Counted from the first letter of the stretch, positions 39,402-50,908 are shown. The stretch: 64,000 nt of DNA from CAVRZY01 sp963725415 (GCA_963725415.1 CAVRZY010000190.1:1-64000); one strand, 5' to 3'. Numbers and translations are program-made. Notes: a model not told the origin generated them from the letters alone.

Positions 39402-40565
39402 ATGGAAATCCTCGGGCTGGCGGATGATCTGACGGGGGCGCTGGAGGTGGGCGCGAAGTTTGCGGGCCGAGGCCTGGCGGCGTTGGTGACCACGGAGCTG
39501 AGCCTGGATGCGAGGGGCATGAACGACACGATCCAGGTTCTGGTCATCGACACCGAGAGCAGGCATCTGGAGCCGGCGGAGGCTGCTGAGAGGGTTTATC
39601 GATTGGCGCGCGCCGGGCAGGAGCAGGGGATCGGCTTCATCTACAAGAAGACGGACTCGACACTGCGGGGGAACATCGGGAGTGAGCTTGGGGCGTTGCT
39701 GGGGGCTTATCCGGACTCGCGGGTGATCTACGTGCCGGCTTATCCGCAAATGGGACGGACGGTAAGACAGGGTCACCTTTACGTGGACGGCGTGCTGGTG
39801 AGCGAGACTGCGTTTGCCCGCGACAGGCTGAACCCGATCGCGCATAGCTACATACCGGACCTGCTGGCGGGTCAATGTGAGGTTCCTGTCCGCCGGGTGG
39901 ACGTGGAGGCGCTGCGGGCAGTGAACACTCCGGCCATCTACGTCTGTGACGGCGAAACGGAGCACGACGTGAGAGCGGCCGCTCGAATCTTGATGGAATC
40001 AGAGGGGCACCTGTTGGCTGCCGGTCCAGCCGCGCTGGCTGAGCGAATTGCGGAACTGGTCGGGTGGCCGCGGGGAGAGACCGCGGCGTGGCCGGCTATC
40101 GAGAACTGTCTGGTGATCAACGGCAGCCTGCATGAAGTCTCGACACAGCAGGTGAGGCATGCAGAGGCTAATGGATGGCGATCCGTCGATGCGGAGGCGG
40201 CCGCGGCTGCCATTTCCACATCCCACTGGGTAATCCTGAAACGGAACAGCGTGAGCGCGGAGGCGGGCCCCGATGCGGCGGCGCGCGAAGGAGAGATGGT
40301 TCGCGGTATTTTGGAGCAAGCGGAATTGGACGGCTTGATCATCTTCGGAGGCGACACCGCCTATGGGGTGGTGAAGGCGATGGGCCGTCCTCCCGTGTAT
40401 CCCATGGGTGAGGTGGTTCCGGGTGTTCCGCTCTCCAGGATCGATCGGAAGATGATTGGCCAGAGAGAGCGCGACTTGTACCTGATCACCAAGGCCGGCG
40501 GTTTCGGCTCGCTGGATATTCTGTGCCTGCTTCGAAAGTTGCTGTCCCAGGGTCAAGAGGAGTAG
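39402..40565 (+). CDS. Four-carbon acid sugar kinase (DUF1537 family)
   Basis: About 387 residues from the ATG at 39402. The N-terminal ADDLTGALEVG and FIYKKTDSTLRGNIG are hallmark motifs of the family, followed by VIYVPAYPQMGRTVRQGHLY. The C-terminal nucleotide-binding domain includes GLIIFGGDTAYGVVKAMG and ends ITKAGGFGSLD. Family members phosphorylate D-threonate, D-erythronate or 3-oxo-tetronate at C4. Its neighbour two bases downstream is pdxA2, the pairing reported for D-threonate/D-erythronate catabolism to dihydroxyacetone phosphate. The context therefore favours a threonate or erythronate kinase over the 3-oxo-tetronate type. Confidence 0.85.
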   Translation: MEILGLADDLTGALEVGAKFAGRGLAALVTTELSLDARGMNDTIQVLVIDTESRHLEPAEAAERVYRLARAGQEQGIGFIYKKTDSTLRGNIGSELGALLGAYPDSRVIYVPAYPQMGRTVRQGHLYVDGVLVSETAFARDRLNPIAHSYIPDLLAGQCEVPVRRVDVEALRAVNTPAIYVCDGETEHDVRAAARILMESEGHLLAAGPAALAERIAELVGWPRGETAAWPAIENCLVINGSLHEVSTQQVRHAEANGWRSVDAEAAAAAISTSHWVILKRNSVSAEAGPDAAAREGEMVRGILEQAELDGLIIFGGDTAYGVVKAMGRPPVYPMGEVVPGVPLSRIDRKMIGQRERDLYLITKAGGFGSLDILCLLRKLLSQGQEE

Positions 40566-40567
40566 CC

Positions 40568-41548
40568 ATGCTTTACGGCGTCACGATGGGCGACTCGAGC
40601 GGCATTGGCCCGGAGATCCTGCTCAAAGCGTTTCTCGAAGGCAAAGTCAAGCATCCGATCGTCACGTTCGGCGATCTGGAGGCGCTTGCCTACTACAACG
40701 ATCACCTGAAGTACGGTGTGACGTTCCGCAGGATTTCGCGGCCGGCGGAATATCGGGAGGGGGCGCTCAACGTCATCGATTTGAGCGTTATACGGCGCGA
40801 GGATGTGACGGTGGGGAGACTAAACCGGAAATCGGGGCAGGCGGCGAGGGGATACGTGGTGGCTGCGACGCGGGCTGCGCTGGCGGGTGAAATTGCGGCC
40901 ATAGTGACCCTGCCCATGAACAAGGAAGCGACGCAACTTTCCGACCCGGAGTTCGTGGGGCACACGGAGCTGATCGGAGGCTTGTGCGGTGTGAAGGATG
41001 TGACCATCATGCTGGCGTCGGATGAACTGATTGTGACGCACGTCAGCACGCACGTATCGCTTGCAAGGGCGATCGAGCGCGTCAAGAAGGAACGCATCTG
41101 CACGGTCATCCGGCTGACCTGGGAGGCGGTGGCGAGATTGAGGGAGCAGCCTCGCATCGCGGTGGCGGGCCTGAATCCGCACGCCGGCGAGAGCGGGTTG
41201 TTCGGAGAGGAAGAGATCCGCGAGATCCGGCCGGCTGTGGAGTGGGCGCAGAGCCAGGGGCTGCCGGTGGAGGGGCCGTTGCCTCCCGACACGGTGTTCT
41301 ACCTGGCGGTGCGCCAGCACAGATTCGACGCGGTGGTGTCGATGTACCACGACCAAGGGCACATTCCGCTGAAGCTGCTGGATTTTGAAGGCGGGGTGAA
41401 CGTGGCGCTGGGTCTGCCGATAATTCGCACTTCGGTCGATCACGGGACAGCCTTCGACATCGCCGGGCGTGGCGTGGCTTCGACGGCCAGCTTCATTCGG
41501 GCGCTGGAGTTCGCGGCGAAGCTGGCGAGGCTCGGGGGGAAGGGCTGA
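40568..41548 (+). CDS. pdxA2: 4-phospho-D-threonate/erythronate dehydrogenase (PdxA2)
   Basis: 326 residues from the ATG at 40568, preceded by AGAGGAG that overlaps the end of the kinase gene. The PdxA fold is evident: VTMGDSSGIGPEI at the N-terminus, TLPMNKEATQ, GHTELIGGLCG, metal ligands in THVSTHVSL, AGLNPHAGESGLFG, and SMYHDQGHIPLK, ending RTSVDHGTAFDIAG. PdxA2 enzymes oxidise the C3 hydroxyl of 4-phospho-threonate or -erythronate with NAD, and decarboxylation gives dihydroxyacetone phosphate. The adjacent acid-sugar kinase makes this more likely than a vitamin B6 role. Confidence 0.85.
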   Translation: MLYGVTMGDSSGIGPEILLKAFLEGKVKHPIVTFGDLEALAYYNDHLKYGVTFRRISRPAEYREGALNVIDLSVIRREDVTVGRLNRKSGQAARGYVVAATRAALAGEIAAIVTLPMNKEATQLSDPEFVGHTELIGGLCGVKDVTIMLASDELIVTHVSTHVSLARAIERVKKERICTVIRLTWEAVARLREQPRIAVAGLNPHAGESGLFGEEEIREIRPAVEWAQSQGLPVEGPLPPDTVFYLAVRQHRFDAVVSMYHDQGHIPLKLLDFEGGVNVALGLPIIRTSVDHGTAFDIAGRGVASTASFIRALEFAAKLARLGGKG

Positions 41549-41549
41549 T

Positions 41550-44500
41550 ATGAAGCAGCCCGAGGAGGATCTCCCAGAAGGTTGTGGCGCAACTCCGGCC
41601 TCCGACGCAGAGGCGGCGGCGACGGTCACTGAACTGCCTGGCTTCCCAAGGACGGCCGTTCCGGCGGCGGTCCAAACCTTTTCGACTGGCGAGATCGTGG
41701 CGGGGCGGTTCCGGATCGTCAAGTTCCTCGCGCAGGGCGGCATGGGGGAGGTTTACGAGGCGGAGGACCTGGAGACTCCAGGGACACGTGGCGCTCAAGA
41801 CCATCCGGCCGGAGATCGCGTCGGACGCGCGAATAGCGGCGCGCTTCAAGCAGGAGATCCAACTGGCCAGGAAGGTAACCCACCCCAACGTGTGCCGCGT
41901 GTTCGACGTGTTCCGCCATACGACCGTGCCGAACCGAGAGGGGAAGGCAAGCACGGTCACCTTCCTCACCATGGAACTGCTGCGCGGGGAGACTCTCGCC
42001 GCGCACCTCCGCCGGGCCGGCCGGATGAGGATCGAGGAGGCGCTGCCGCTGATCGAGCAGATGGCGGCTGCGCTGGAGGCGGCACACAAGGTTGGCGTGA
42101 TCCACAGAGACTTCAAGAGCGGCAACGTCATGCTGGCGCCGCCGGAGACGGGTGAAGGTCCCCTGCGAGCGGTGGTGACGGATTTTGGCCTGGCGCGGAG
42201 CACAGTGGCTGAGCTCGGGGGAGCACACACGCTGACCGGGGCGGGAGGGGTAGTGGGAACCCCCGCCTACATGGCGCCAGAACAGATCGAAGGGAAAGAA
42301 GCCAGCGTGGCCTCCGACATCTATGCCCTGGGCGTGGTGATGTACGAGATGGTCAGCGGGGCGCTGCCGTTTCCGGATGAATCGCCGTTGGCGGCCGCGG
42401 TGAAACGGCTGCGGGAGCCGCCTCCTCCACCGCGCAGCCGTGTTCCAGATCTTGATCCGAAGTGGGAGGCGGTGATTCTCCGGTGCCTGGAACGCGACCC
42501 GGCTGAGCGTTTCCCCAGCGCGATGGATGTGGTGAAGGCTCTGCCGCACGGGGCGCCTACGAAACGGCGGACTGCTGTCCTGGCGGGCGTGCTTGTACTG
42601 CTTGCCGTGCTGGCGGCTTACTATGCCGGGGTTGTTTGGAAAGGGAGGGAAGGCGCCACGCCGGCGGACAGAGCGATCAAAGTGCGGCGGTCGGTGGCCG
42701 TGTTGGGCTTCAAGAACCTCTCGGGCAGGGCGGACGCGGCGTGGCTCTCCACGGCTCTCTCTGAAATGCTGACCACGGAGCTGGCCAGCGGCGAGCAGGT
42801 GAGGACCATCTCTGGTGAGAATGTAGCGCAGACCAAGATCGACCTGGCCCTCGCCGACACCGACAGTCTGGCCAAGCGGACCCTCGGTCGCATTCGGGCC
42901 AATCTGGGCGCTGACTTCGTGGTGCTGGGATCGTATGTAACGTTGGGAGAAAAGGGCGCAGGGAGAATCCGGCTGGACTTGCGGCTGCAAGACACGGTGG
43001 CGGGCGAAACGGTGGCATCGGTGGCCGAGACGGGAACCGAAGAGCGCCTGTTCGAACTGGTGGCGCAAGCGGGCAGCAGGCTGAGAGCCAGGCTGGGGCT
43101 CGGTGAGCCGACGCCGGCGGAGATGAACCAGGCGCGGGCCTCGATGCCTTCCAATCCCGAGGCGGCGCGACTCTATGCCGAGGGGCTGGAAAGGCTGCGG
43201 CGTTACGACGCGCTGGCGGCGAAGGATCTGCTGGAGCGCGCCACGAAGATCGAGCCGGACTACCCGCTCGCTCACGCCGAGCTTTCTTCGGCCTGGTCCG
43301 GGCTGGGCTGTGAGGGCAGGGAAAGAGAAGAGGGACAACGGGCGTTCGATCTGTCCAAGAACCTGTCTCGGGAGGAGCGGCTGAGAATCGAAGGCCGTTA
43401 TTGGAGGGCTCTGCAAAGGCGCGACAAAGCGGTTGAAATCTATCAGGCGCTGTGGAACTTCTTCCCGGATAATCTCGAGCACGGGCTGAACCTGGCTAGC
43501 GCTCAGGCCTCTGCGGGCAAGGCCAAAGAGTCCCTGGCCACAGTGGAAGGGCTGCGGAAGCTCCCGGCGCCCTTGCGCGACGATCCGCGCATCGATCTGG
43601 CCGAGAGCAGGGCCTGCAATTCCCTGGGCGACTACCGGCAGGCGCAGGTGGCGGCAGGCCGGGCGGCGGCCAAGGGAGCGGTGTTGGGCGCGCAGTCCTT
43701 GCTGGCAGATGCGCGGGCCAGCGAGGGAGTCGCTCTCCACCACCTTGGAGAACTCGACAAGGCTCTGGCGGCGTGGGAGGAGGCCAAGGGGACTTATGCG
43801 GCCCAGGGCAACCGAGCAGGTTTCGCACTCATGGTGTTCGACATGGCGATTATTCCCTACGTCCGGGGTGACCTGGCCGGCGCCAGGAAGATGTACGAAG
43901 AGGCGCTGGCCATACAGCGGTCGCTTGGGCAGCGCAGCAGGATGGCGGGATCGTTGAACAACATCGGGGGCACGCTGCATCTCATGGGCGACCTGGTAGG
44001 GGCGAAGAAGATGTATGCAGAGGCGCTGGCGGTCTACCAGGAGGTGGGAGACCCCCGAGGTTCGGGGATGGCCTTGCACAATATCGGCGAAGTGCTTGCC
44101 GCTCGCGGCGACCTGGCCGGGGCGAAGAAGACGTATGAAGAGGCACTGGCGATCAGGAGGGTGGTAGGGGACAAGCGCGGCCTGAGCATAACGCTCGGGG
44201 AGATTGCATATCTGCTCGAACAGCAGGGTGATCTTGCGCGGGCGAAAGAGACCTTTGAGGAGATGCGCGCCAATGCGCTGGCAATGGGTGCGAAAAGCCT
44301 TCAGGCCAGCGCTCTGCACGGATTGGGAAGCGTGTTCGAGAACGAGGGCCAACTCGGAGTGGCCCGGAGGAGGTACGAGGACGCGCTAGCGTTGCGCAAG
44401 GAGACAGGAGAAAAAGCGGGAGTGCTAAGGAGCCGGCTGGCGCTGGCGGAGCTGTCCCTGGAGCAAGGGCGTTCCAAAGAGGCCGAGACAGCCGCCCTGG

Positions 44501-44934
44501 AGATTGCCAAAGAATTCCAGACTCAAAAGGCCATTCCCGAGGAGGTCTCCGCGCGCGTTCTGCTTGCCCGGAGTCTGTTGGCGCAAGGAAAGCCGGCCGC
44601 GGCCCAACCGGGCATCGAGCGGACCACGCGACTCGCCGAGCGCACGGGCGATCTGAGCCTGCGGCTGAGGGCGGCCGTTGCCGCTGCGCGCGTTCGTGCT
44701 GACTTGGGCGATTCTGCCGAGGCTGCTCGAAACCTGAACGGGACAATCACCGAGGCGAATCGGGCCGGCTTGGTCCTCCTGGAGATGCAGGCGCGCCTGG
44801 CGCTGGGGGAAATCGAAATGACCTCCGGCGACCGCGCCGGCGGACGCGCCCGGCTCGTGGCGCTGGAGAGGGAGGCCCGGGCTAAGGGGTTGGGACTCAT
44901 CGCCACCAAGGCCGCTGCCAGGTTGCGTGACTGA
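41550..44934 (+). CDS. Membrane-anchored Ser/Thr protein kinase with TPR sensor domain (one frameshift)
   Basis: The ATG at 41550 lies one base after the pdxA2 stop. After an acidic N-terminus, the Hanks kinase begins with FRIVKFLAQGGMGEVYEAED. An extra base near 41778 shifts the frame, which resumes GHVALKTIRPE with the catalytic Lys. It then has the catalytic loop VIHRDFKSGNVML, VTDFGLAR and GTPAYMAPEQ. One transmembrane helix follows (TAVLAGVLVLLAVLAAYYAGVVW), then an FlgO-like beta domain (SVAVLGFKNLSGRADAAWLS), and about 550 residues of TPR repeats outside the membrane (GDLAGAKKTYEEALAIRRVVGD type). Its transcriptional linkage to a sugar-acid operon suggests, but does not prove, a regulatory role. 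Confidence 0.8.
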
Positions 44935-44989
44935 GCAGCAGCCTTTCGGTCGTGGTCTCGATTGGGGAAGCAGCTCGCAGTGCAGGGGG

Positions 44990-45460
44990 CTAGCTGCCGG
45001 CGGAGTCAGCGCTGCCCGGCTCGCGGAGCGCATCGATGTCCGCGAGGTCCTTGGCGCGCCCAACGGCCCGCTTGTTCGCAGTGAAAGCCTCGCGCCCCAG
45101 GAAATGCACGGGAGCACTACCATACGCTCCGAGCTGCCGGGACTCCCAAGCCTCCTCCCAGGAGACGCCGCTGATGGATGCCATGATGTGGACTTGGATG
45201 GGCTGTCGGCCCAGCTCGAGAATCTTGCGTTCGCGGAGCAAGTCGTCCGGATGCGCCCGAGTGTCACGAAAGCCGAAGTCGTGCAAGGCGGCCAGCAGCT
45301 TATTCACATTATCCGATGTTGGGCGGATGAAGATGTCAAGGTCACCGGTGAATCGCGGGGCTCCGTGGAAGGCCAGGGCGTAGCCGCCGACTACGATATA
45401 CTCAACGTTCCGCCCGTTCAACGATGTGCAGAGATCCTCGAAGTCCTTCTGAAACTCCAT
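44990..45460 (-). CDS. Nucleotidyltransferase-fold protein (MNT/AbiEii-like)
   Basis: 156 residues from the ATG at 45460 (MEFQKDFEDLCTSLNGRNVE). The Pol-beta-type motif is VEYIVVGGYALAFHGAPRFTGDLDIFI, with the GG and the D-x-D (DLD) metal ligands. The C-terminus has GREAFTANKRAVGRAKDLADI, as in uncharacterised nucleotidyltransferases that act as toxins or defence enzymes by NMP/AMP transfer. It overlaps the preceding small gene by 59 bases, typical of a two-gene toxin-antitoxin-like unit. Confidence 0.7.
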   Translation of the reverse strand: MEFQKDFEDLCTSLNGRNVEYIVVGGYALAFHGAPRFTGDLDIFIRPTSDNVNKLLAALHDFGFRDTRAHPDDLLRERKILELGRQPIQVHIMASISGVSWEEAWESRQLGAYGSAPVHFLGREAFTANKRAVGRAKDLADIDALREPGSADSAGS

Positions 45461-45614
45461 GGCGGCAGGCTCCTTGCAGGCACTCGATGTATTCGCGCCG
45501 CAGGCGCTCCACTTCAGCAATCCGTTCGAGCGGCGGACGGCTCAGCCAGAACACAAGAGCGGGATTGGCGGTTTCCAATTCTTCGAAGGTGGTCAGCCGG
45601 ACAACCTTGTCCAT
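45402..45614 (-). CDS. Small partner protein of the nucleotidyltransferase (antitoxin-like)
   Basis: 70 residues from the ATG at 45614: MDKVVRLTTFEELETANPAL, then FWLSRPPLERIAEVERLRRE. The pattern SRPPLERIAEVERLRREYI is typical of short proteins encoded directly upstream of DUF6036-like nucleotidyltransferases. It has no membrane segment. Size, order and overlap with the next gene fit an antitoxin or specificity partner. Confidence 0.6.
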   Translation of the reverse strand: MDKVVRLTTFEELETANPALVFWLSRPPLERIAEVERLRREYIECLQGACRHGVSEGLRGSLHIVERAER

Positions 45615-45741
45615 GGTTTCAAGATAGCATGGCCACGCATGCCGCTGGATTGAACTTGAGGGCTTCAAGCATGGCGCTGGAGGGCGGTGGGGAGAACAGG
45701 TCCCAAGCGTGATCTAATGAAGCAGGATGAAAGGAACGAAA

Positions 45742-47135
45742 TGACTCGAGACTTTACGCGTCGGGATTTTGTGAGAGTTCTGGGCGCCGGCCTGGCTGCA
45801 CCTGCGGCGCCCACTAAGCCGAATATCGTGTTCGTTTTCGCGGATCAGCATCGCAACTGTTCCTGGCCGGGAGGCGGCGATCCACAGGTGAAGGCGCCCA
45901 ACCTGGAGATTCTGGGCCGTGAAGGGGTGGTCTTCAACCACGCGATCAGCAACTATCCGCTGTGCTCGCCGCACCGCGCCAGCCTGCTGACAGGCCGATA
46001 CGCCCAGGCGAACACCATCACCAGGAACGTCGGCGGCGCAGCCGCGGGCTTCCCACGACGGAGATTACGATAGCGGACCTGTTGAAGAAGGCCGGCTATG
46101 CGACCGGCTATGTCGGCAAGTGGCACCTCTATCCGGGCGCACCGGCGGGAGAGATTGTGCCTCCGGGGCCGCATCGTCACGGCTTCGACTGGTGGCGGAT
46201 CTGCCACAATTATCGCCAGCGCTACGACACTCGCTACTACGACGACAGCGGCAAAGAGATTGTGCTTCCGGATTATGCTCCGAAGAGCCAGATGGACCTG
46301 ACGCTGGAATTCATCGAGAAAAACGCCCGCGGACCCTTCTGTGTTTTCCTTTCCTGGCACCCGCCCCATGCGCCTTACACCGAGGCTCCGAAACGGTTTG
46401 TCGAGATGTACCCGCCGGACAGAATCAAGCTCAGGCCGAACGTTCCGAAGGAAGCCGACACCCAGAGATGGCGCGAGGCTCACGTCGGATATTTCTCTCA
46501 TGTCTCGGCGCTGGACGAGGAGATCGGCCGGCTGATGGAGAAACTGGCTCAATTGGGGATCGCTGACAACACCATCGTGTGTTACAGCAGCGACCACGGC
46601 GACATGCTGGGTTCTTTCGGGCTGACGGCCAAGCGGAAGCCTTGGGAAGAGTCCATCAATGTGCCGTTTGTGATCCGCTGGCCGGCGGGCATTCCGGTGG
46701 GAAGACGGCTGGACACACTCTTCTCCACCGTGGACATCACGCCGACGCTGCTGGGACTGGCCGGCGTGCCGGTGCTGCCGCGGATGCAGGGCGCCGACCT
46801 TTCAGCAATTCTGAAGGGCAAGCAGGCGCCCGGCCCTGAATCCGCCTTCATCATGGCCATCGGCGGAGCGGCTGGGGATGAGGAAGAGCAGGGCAGGGGC
46901 CAGCGAAGGAAGCAGGTTGCGAGAAAGCAAGTCGGCGGCTGGCGTGGAGTGCGCACCGGCCGGTTCACCTATGCGAAAAGAGAGACCAGGCGGGCTCTGA
47001 GCCCTGGCTTCTTTATGACAACGAGAAGGATCCTTACCAGATGCGCAGTGTGATCGAGGAACCGGCCTACAGGCAGAGGCGGGAAGAATCGAGGCCATGC
47101 TGGGCCAGTGGCTCAAGCGCGTTGGGGAGGCGTGA
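45742..47135 (+). pseudogene. Secreted sulfatase interrupted by frameshifts
   Basis: The Tat-like N-terminus (RRDFVRVLGAGLAAPAAPTK) is followed by NIVFVFADQHRNCS (metal-binding Asp) and the formylglycine motif LCSPHRASLLTGR, where the Cys would be converted. The frame breaks near 46048 and resumes with LPTTEITIADLLKKAGYATG, then GYVGKWHLYP. It continues through CYSSDHGDMLGSFGL to the C-terminus, where further shifts near 46985 and 47080 are needed to read PWLLYDNEKDPYQMRSV and AMLGQWLKRVGEA. All catalytic elements are present, so sequence error or recent inactivation is possible. It lies next to a convergent TonB receptor, a common pairing for sulfated polysaccharide use. Confidence 0.75.
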
Positions 47136-47302
47136 ATTCGGGGGGGCAACGGGAACTACACCCCTTCGGCACTCGTCGAGACTAAGGTGGCGCTGCTTTT
47201 CGTCTTCATTCTGTTTGCGACGGATGTTCGCCCTTTCGGCGGAGTTGACCGCGAGCGAGGAGCCGCGCCGCGCGTATCTTGGGTAGCCAGGTGAGCGAAT
47301 GG

Positions 47303-50300
47303 CTACCAAAGCAGCTTGACGCCCACCTGGAGGTAGCGCATGCTGCTGATGCCGCCAACCTGTCCGAAGGTGCTGCTGCCGAGGGTGGTACTGAGGTCCG
47401 TCCAGTAGGGGTGGTTGAAGGCGTTGAATGCTTCCACCCGAAGTTGCAGCTTGAACCGCTCGTAAGTGCGGACGTCCTTCAGAGCGAAGGCGCTGAAATC
47501 AAATGAGCCAGGCCCGCGCAGCACCCACTTGCCAGCATTGCCGTAAGTCCAATCGGCCGGCCGCGCGAAGGCTTCTTTCTTGAACCAGCGGAACGGCGTG
47601 CGCTCGGAGCTATCCAGGCGCCACTCACCGACCACGTCGGGGCGGGTAGCCACCTGGCGCGGTGCGCTAGTCAAACCCGGCGAATAGAGCCGGCCTGTGT
47701 TCCAGGTCCAGATTCCGGAAAAGCTCCACCCGCCGGCTACGCGGCCGAGCAGACCATTCTGGGCTTTGAACCACGGGACGTCCCAGGTGTGCAGGAGGAC
47801 GATGTTGTGGCGGCGGCTCTCCTCGAAGCTCCGACTTCTCCGAGCGCCTGTCCAGAGGGTTCTGAATGCCGCCGGCAACGCCCTCGTTGCCGTAACCGAT
47901 GATCTTGCCGAGAGTATAAGCGAGACTGTAGGTCAGGTTGCCGCTGCGCCGGTTCACGGCCAACTGGAATGAATTGTAGCTGGAGGTGGCGGAAGGCTCG
48001 ACGATGCTGATGCCGCCCAGGCCGCGGTAGGGATAGAAAGGACGCAGATCGACACCCTGATGTGCCGCCTGCTCCTGCGGCGTGAGGAAATTCAGCGGCC
48101 TCGAGAAGGACAACTGGCGGCCGGTGTTGCCGACGTAGCTCACGTCGAGGGCGATCCTGGAAGGCAACTGACGCTGGATGCCGAGGCTGTAAATGTAGAC
48201 CGTGGGGATCTTGTAATCGACCGGCAGTGAGCCGGCATCGATGGGGAAACGGGTCGTGTTGGGGATGCCGCCGCTGGGGTTGTCGGCGGTGCCGTTGGTA
48301 AGTGTCGAGGAGAGCACCAGCGGGGCGCGGCTGCCGCCCAGATACCAGCCGGAGTAGGCAATGCCGGTGACACCGTGGAAGACCCCGGCACCGCCCCGGA
48401 CGGCCATCTTGCCGTCTCCGAAGACGTCCCAGGCGAAGCTCAGCCGCGGCTGGAAGTTGGTTTTGCGGAGCGGGTTGAAGTACTTCGGGATGCCACGGAA
48501 CAACTTGGCGATCTCCGAATCGCCGGCAACGGCAACACGACCCTTGGCGGAATCGGGCCAGCCGTCTCCGGGTAGCACGAGACCGTTATAGATGTCACCC
48601 GTGCCGGGGACGATGGAGCCGTTGGCGGCCACTTGCGGGGCTTTGGATGGATCCCAGAACCTTTGCATGAAGGCCACCATGTTGTTCCACTTGGCCCACC
48701 AGGGGGAGATGAGCGAATAGCGTAACCCGAACTCCAGGGTGAAGCGCCGGCTCAGGCGCCAACTGTCCTGGATGTAGAACTCGCGGGCGTAGGCCTTGTA
48801 GACAGTCTGGGCCGGCGGCCCGGTTTCGCTGTAAGAGTCGAAGTTGCCAAGCAAGGCGTTGGCCCACGGATTGCCGGAATTCCTGGGGTTGCTGGAGGAA
48901 TTAGCGAAGCTGAACGAACCGTTGTCCGTAGCCGTGTTGAGCTCGTTCATGTTCATGGACTCCCAGTAGAAACCGGTCTTGAGGCTGTGGCTGCCGATGA
49001 TCTTGGTGAGGTTGTCACGCACCGTAAAAGTGGGCGTGCGCGTGTAGCTGGGCTGGCCGGAGCCGCTGATGCCCTGGTAGCCAGAGATGTTGACGTTGGG
49101 GATGCGGTCCTCACGGTTGCCGGGGTAGATTTCCGGGAAACTGAAGCCCCACGTGGAGCGCTTGACACCCTCGCCGATGATGCGGAAATCCTCGCGGAAG
49201 TCGGAGTAGCCGAAAGTGAACTCGTTGACCATGGTGGGGTTCACGGTGGTATTCAGGGCTAGGCTGTAGTTGTTACCGCGGCGGTCGCGATAGACCTCGA
49301 AGAGAGGGAGGTTGTTGCCGGTGTTGTCGAACGGCGAGGTAAAATCCTGCTGACCTTTGAGGACGCGCGCGCTGAGCTGCCAGTTGGGCTTGATGTTGTA
49401 GTCGAACCGGAAGAGCGGGTCGCGGTTCTCGGTGGGCTGGTTGCGGGTAGCCAGGTAGTTGCCGCCGGGGCCTGGGAAGTTCGGGTCGGGATAGATCTTT
49501 TGGAGGGCCTTGCCGAAGCCGCTGACGCGGCTGGCAGGGATCTGGTTGCCGGGGAAGGGGGCCTTAGTGTCGGGGTCGAGGGGCTTCAGGGTGCTGCTGG
49601 AGAAATCACCGCCGCGTTCCAGAGGCGTCGGGAGGACGGAAGTCTTGGCATTGAAGCCGGCCGAGTAGCGGGCCTCCACGCCGACGAAGAAAAAGAGCTT
49701 GCTCTTGTCGGTATTCCATTTGCCCGGGATGTAAATCGGACCACCCAAGGTGCCGCCGTAGTTGTGGTAGCGAGTGCGTGGTTTGGTGGTTTGCAGGAAG
49801 GGAGTCGCGGCGAACTGGTCGGTGACGAAGAATTCGTAGAGCGCCCCGTGGAAGGTGCTGGTGCCGCGGCGCGTGATGAAAATGAGATGGGCGCCCGTGG
49901 TGCGGCCGTATTCGGGGGCGTAGTGGCTGGTCTGGATCTTTACCTCTTCGATGAAATCCACGCCGAGGATGTTGTTGACCTGGACGCCGTCCCGGTTGCG
50001 CGTGTTGCTGACGCCGTCCAGCGTCATGAAATTGGTGTCCTTGCGCTGGCCGTTGATCTGCAGACCACCCATCGAGTAACTGCCGCCGCGCATGTCGGTG
50101 GCGAAGTTGCCGTAACGAGAGACCACGCCGGGCAGGATGCCGAGCATGTAGTAGGGATTGCGGCCGGGCAAGGCGTAGTTCTGCATCTGGGTGGAGCTGA
50201 GCAACCGCGAGACCTCGCCGTTGGAGCTCTCGACGGGCGGCGCTTCGGAAGTCACTTCGACGCGCTCGGTCAACTGGCCAATCTCAAGCTGGAGTCTGAG

Positions 50301-50591
50301 CGACAGCACCGCGTCGGTGTCCAGTCTGAGGTCGGAGCGGACCAGCGACTTGAAGCCGGTGGCTTCGACCGAGACCTCGTAGCCGGCAGCGGGCAAGTTG
50401 GGTACGGTAAAGAATCCGCCGGCATTGGTTGTGGTTTCACGCTCGAGACCGATGGCGACGCCCTTCACCTTGACTTTGGCGTTGGGGATGAAGGCACCGG
50501 TGGGGTCGGTAACCTCCCCGTTGATGGTTCCTCTGTACTGGGCAGCCAGCGGCAGAGCCGCCAGCAGCAGTGCGAACAAACGATAGAGCAT
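47303..50591 (-). CDS. Oar-like TonB-dependent receptor (one frameshift)
   Basis: About 1,096 codons. The signal peptide MLYRLFALLLAALPLAAQY precedes a carboxypeptidase-regulatory-like domain (INGEVTDPTGAFIPNAKVKV). The plug follows (YALPGRNPYYMLGILPGVVS, FMTLDGVSNTRNRDG, EEVKIQTSHYAPEYGRTTG). A barrel of about 800 residues ends with MRYLQVGVKLLW, an aromatic last strand. One base shift near 47835, around RRSEKSELRGE, moves the reading to HNIVLLHTWDVPWF; homology is otherwise continuous. An outer-membrane transporter role for a polymeric or sugar-derived ligand is likely, given the neighbouring sulfatase. Confidence 0.8.
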
Positions 50592-50905
50592 TTTCGCCCT
50601 CCCTGCGAGACTTTACCCGGTCGCGGTAGGGATACCAGTCGCCTGATAACCCCCGCGCAGATCCGTACGTGCGCTCATTAGCGCATACGGCTCTTATCTT
50701 AAGATATCTGGCGGCGAAGCGATACTGGGGATAGGGGTGGAACAGGCGCGGCGGGGAATCCATCGTGCCGCCAAGCGGTGCATTCGGGTCCAAGGAAGCC
50801 GGTGCGTCCGGCTGCGGCAGAGTAAGGTGCGAACTCGATCGGGTGCGTCCTGCCACTGGGATGGCCTTGTGTGGGGCGGTTTGGCCGCTTGAAGCACCGC
50901 AAAAG
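50592..50905. other. Upstream region of the TonB receptor
   Basis: About 310 bases between the receptor start and the first tRNA-Leu copy. It should hold the receptor promoter on the minus strand. I see no confident -35/-10 pair and no conserved gene. Confidence 0.35.
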
Positions 50906-50908
50906 TGG

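Noticed and set aside
41719..44352. 877-codon minus-strand frame
   Set aside because: Antisense shadow of the kinase-TPR gene, which has full kinase motifs and TPR repeats on the plus strand.
49500..50681. 393-codon plus-strand frame
   Set aside because: Antisense to the N-terminal half of the second TonB receptor. Low-complexity Gly/Val/Glu composition.
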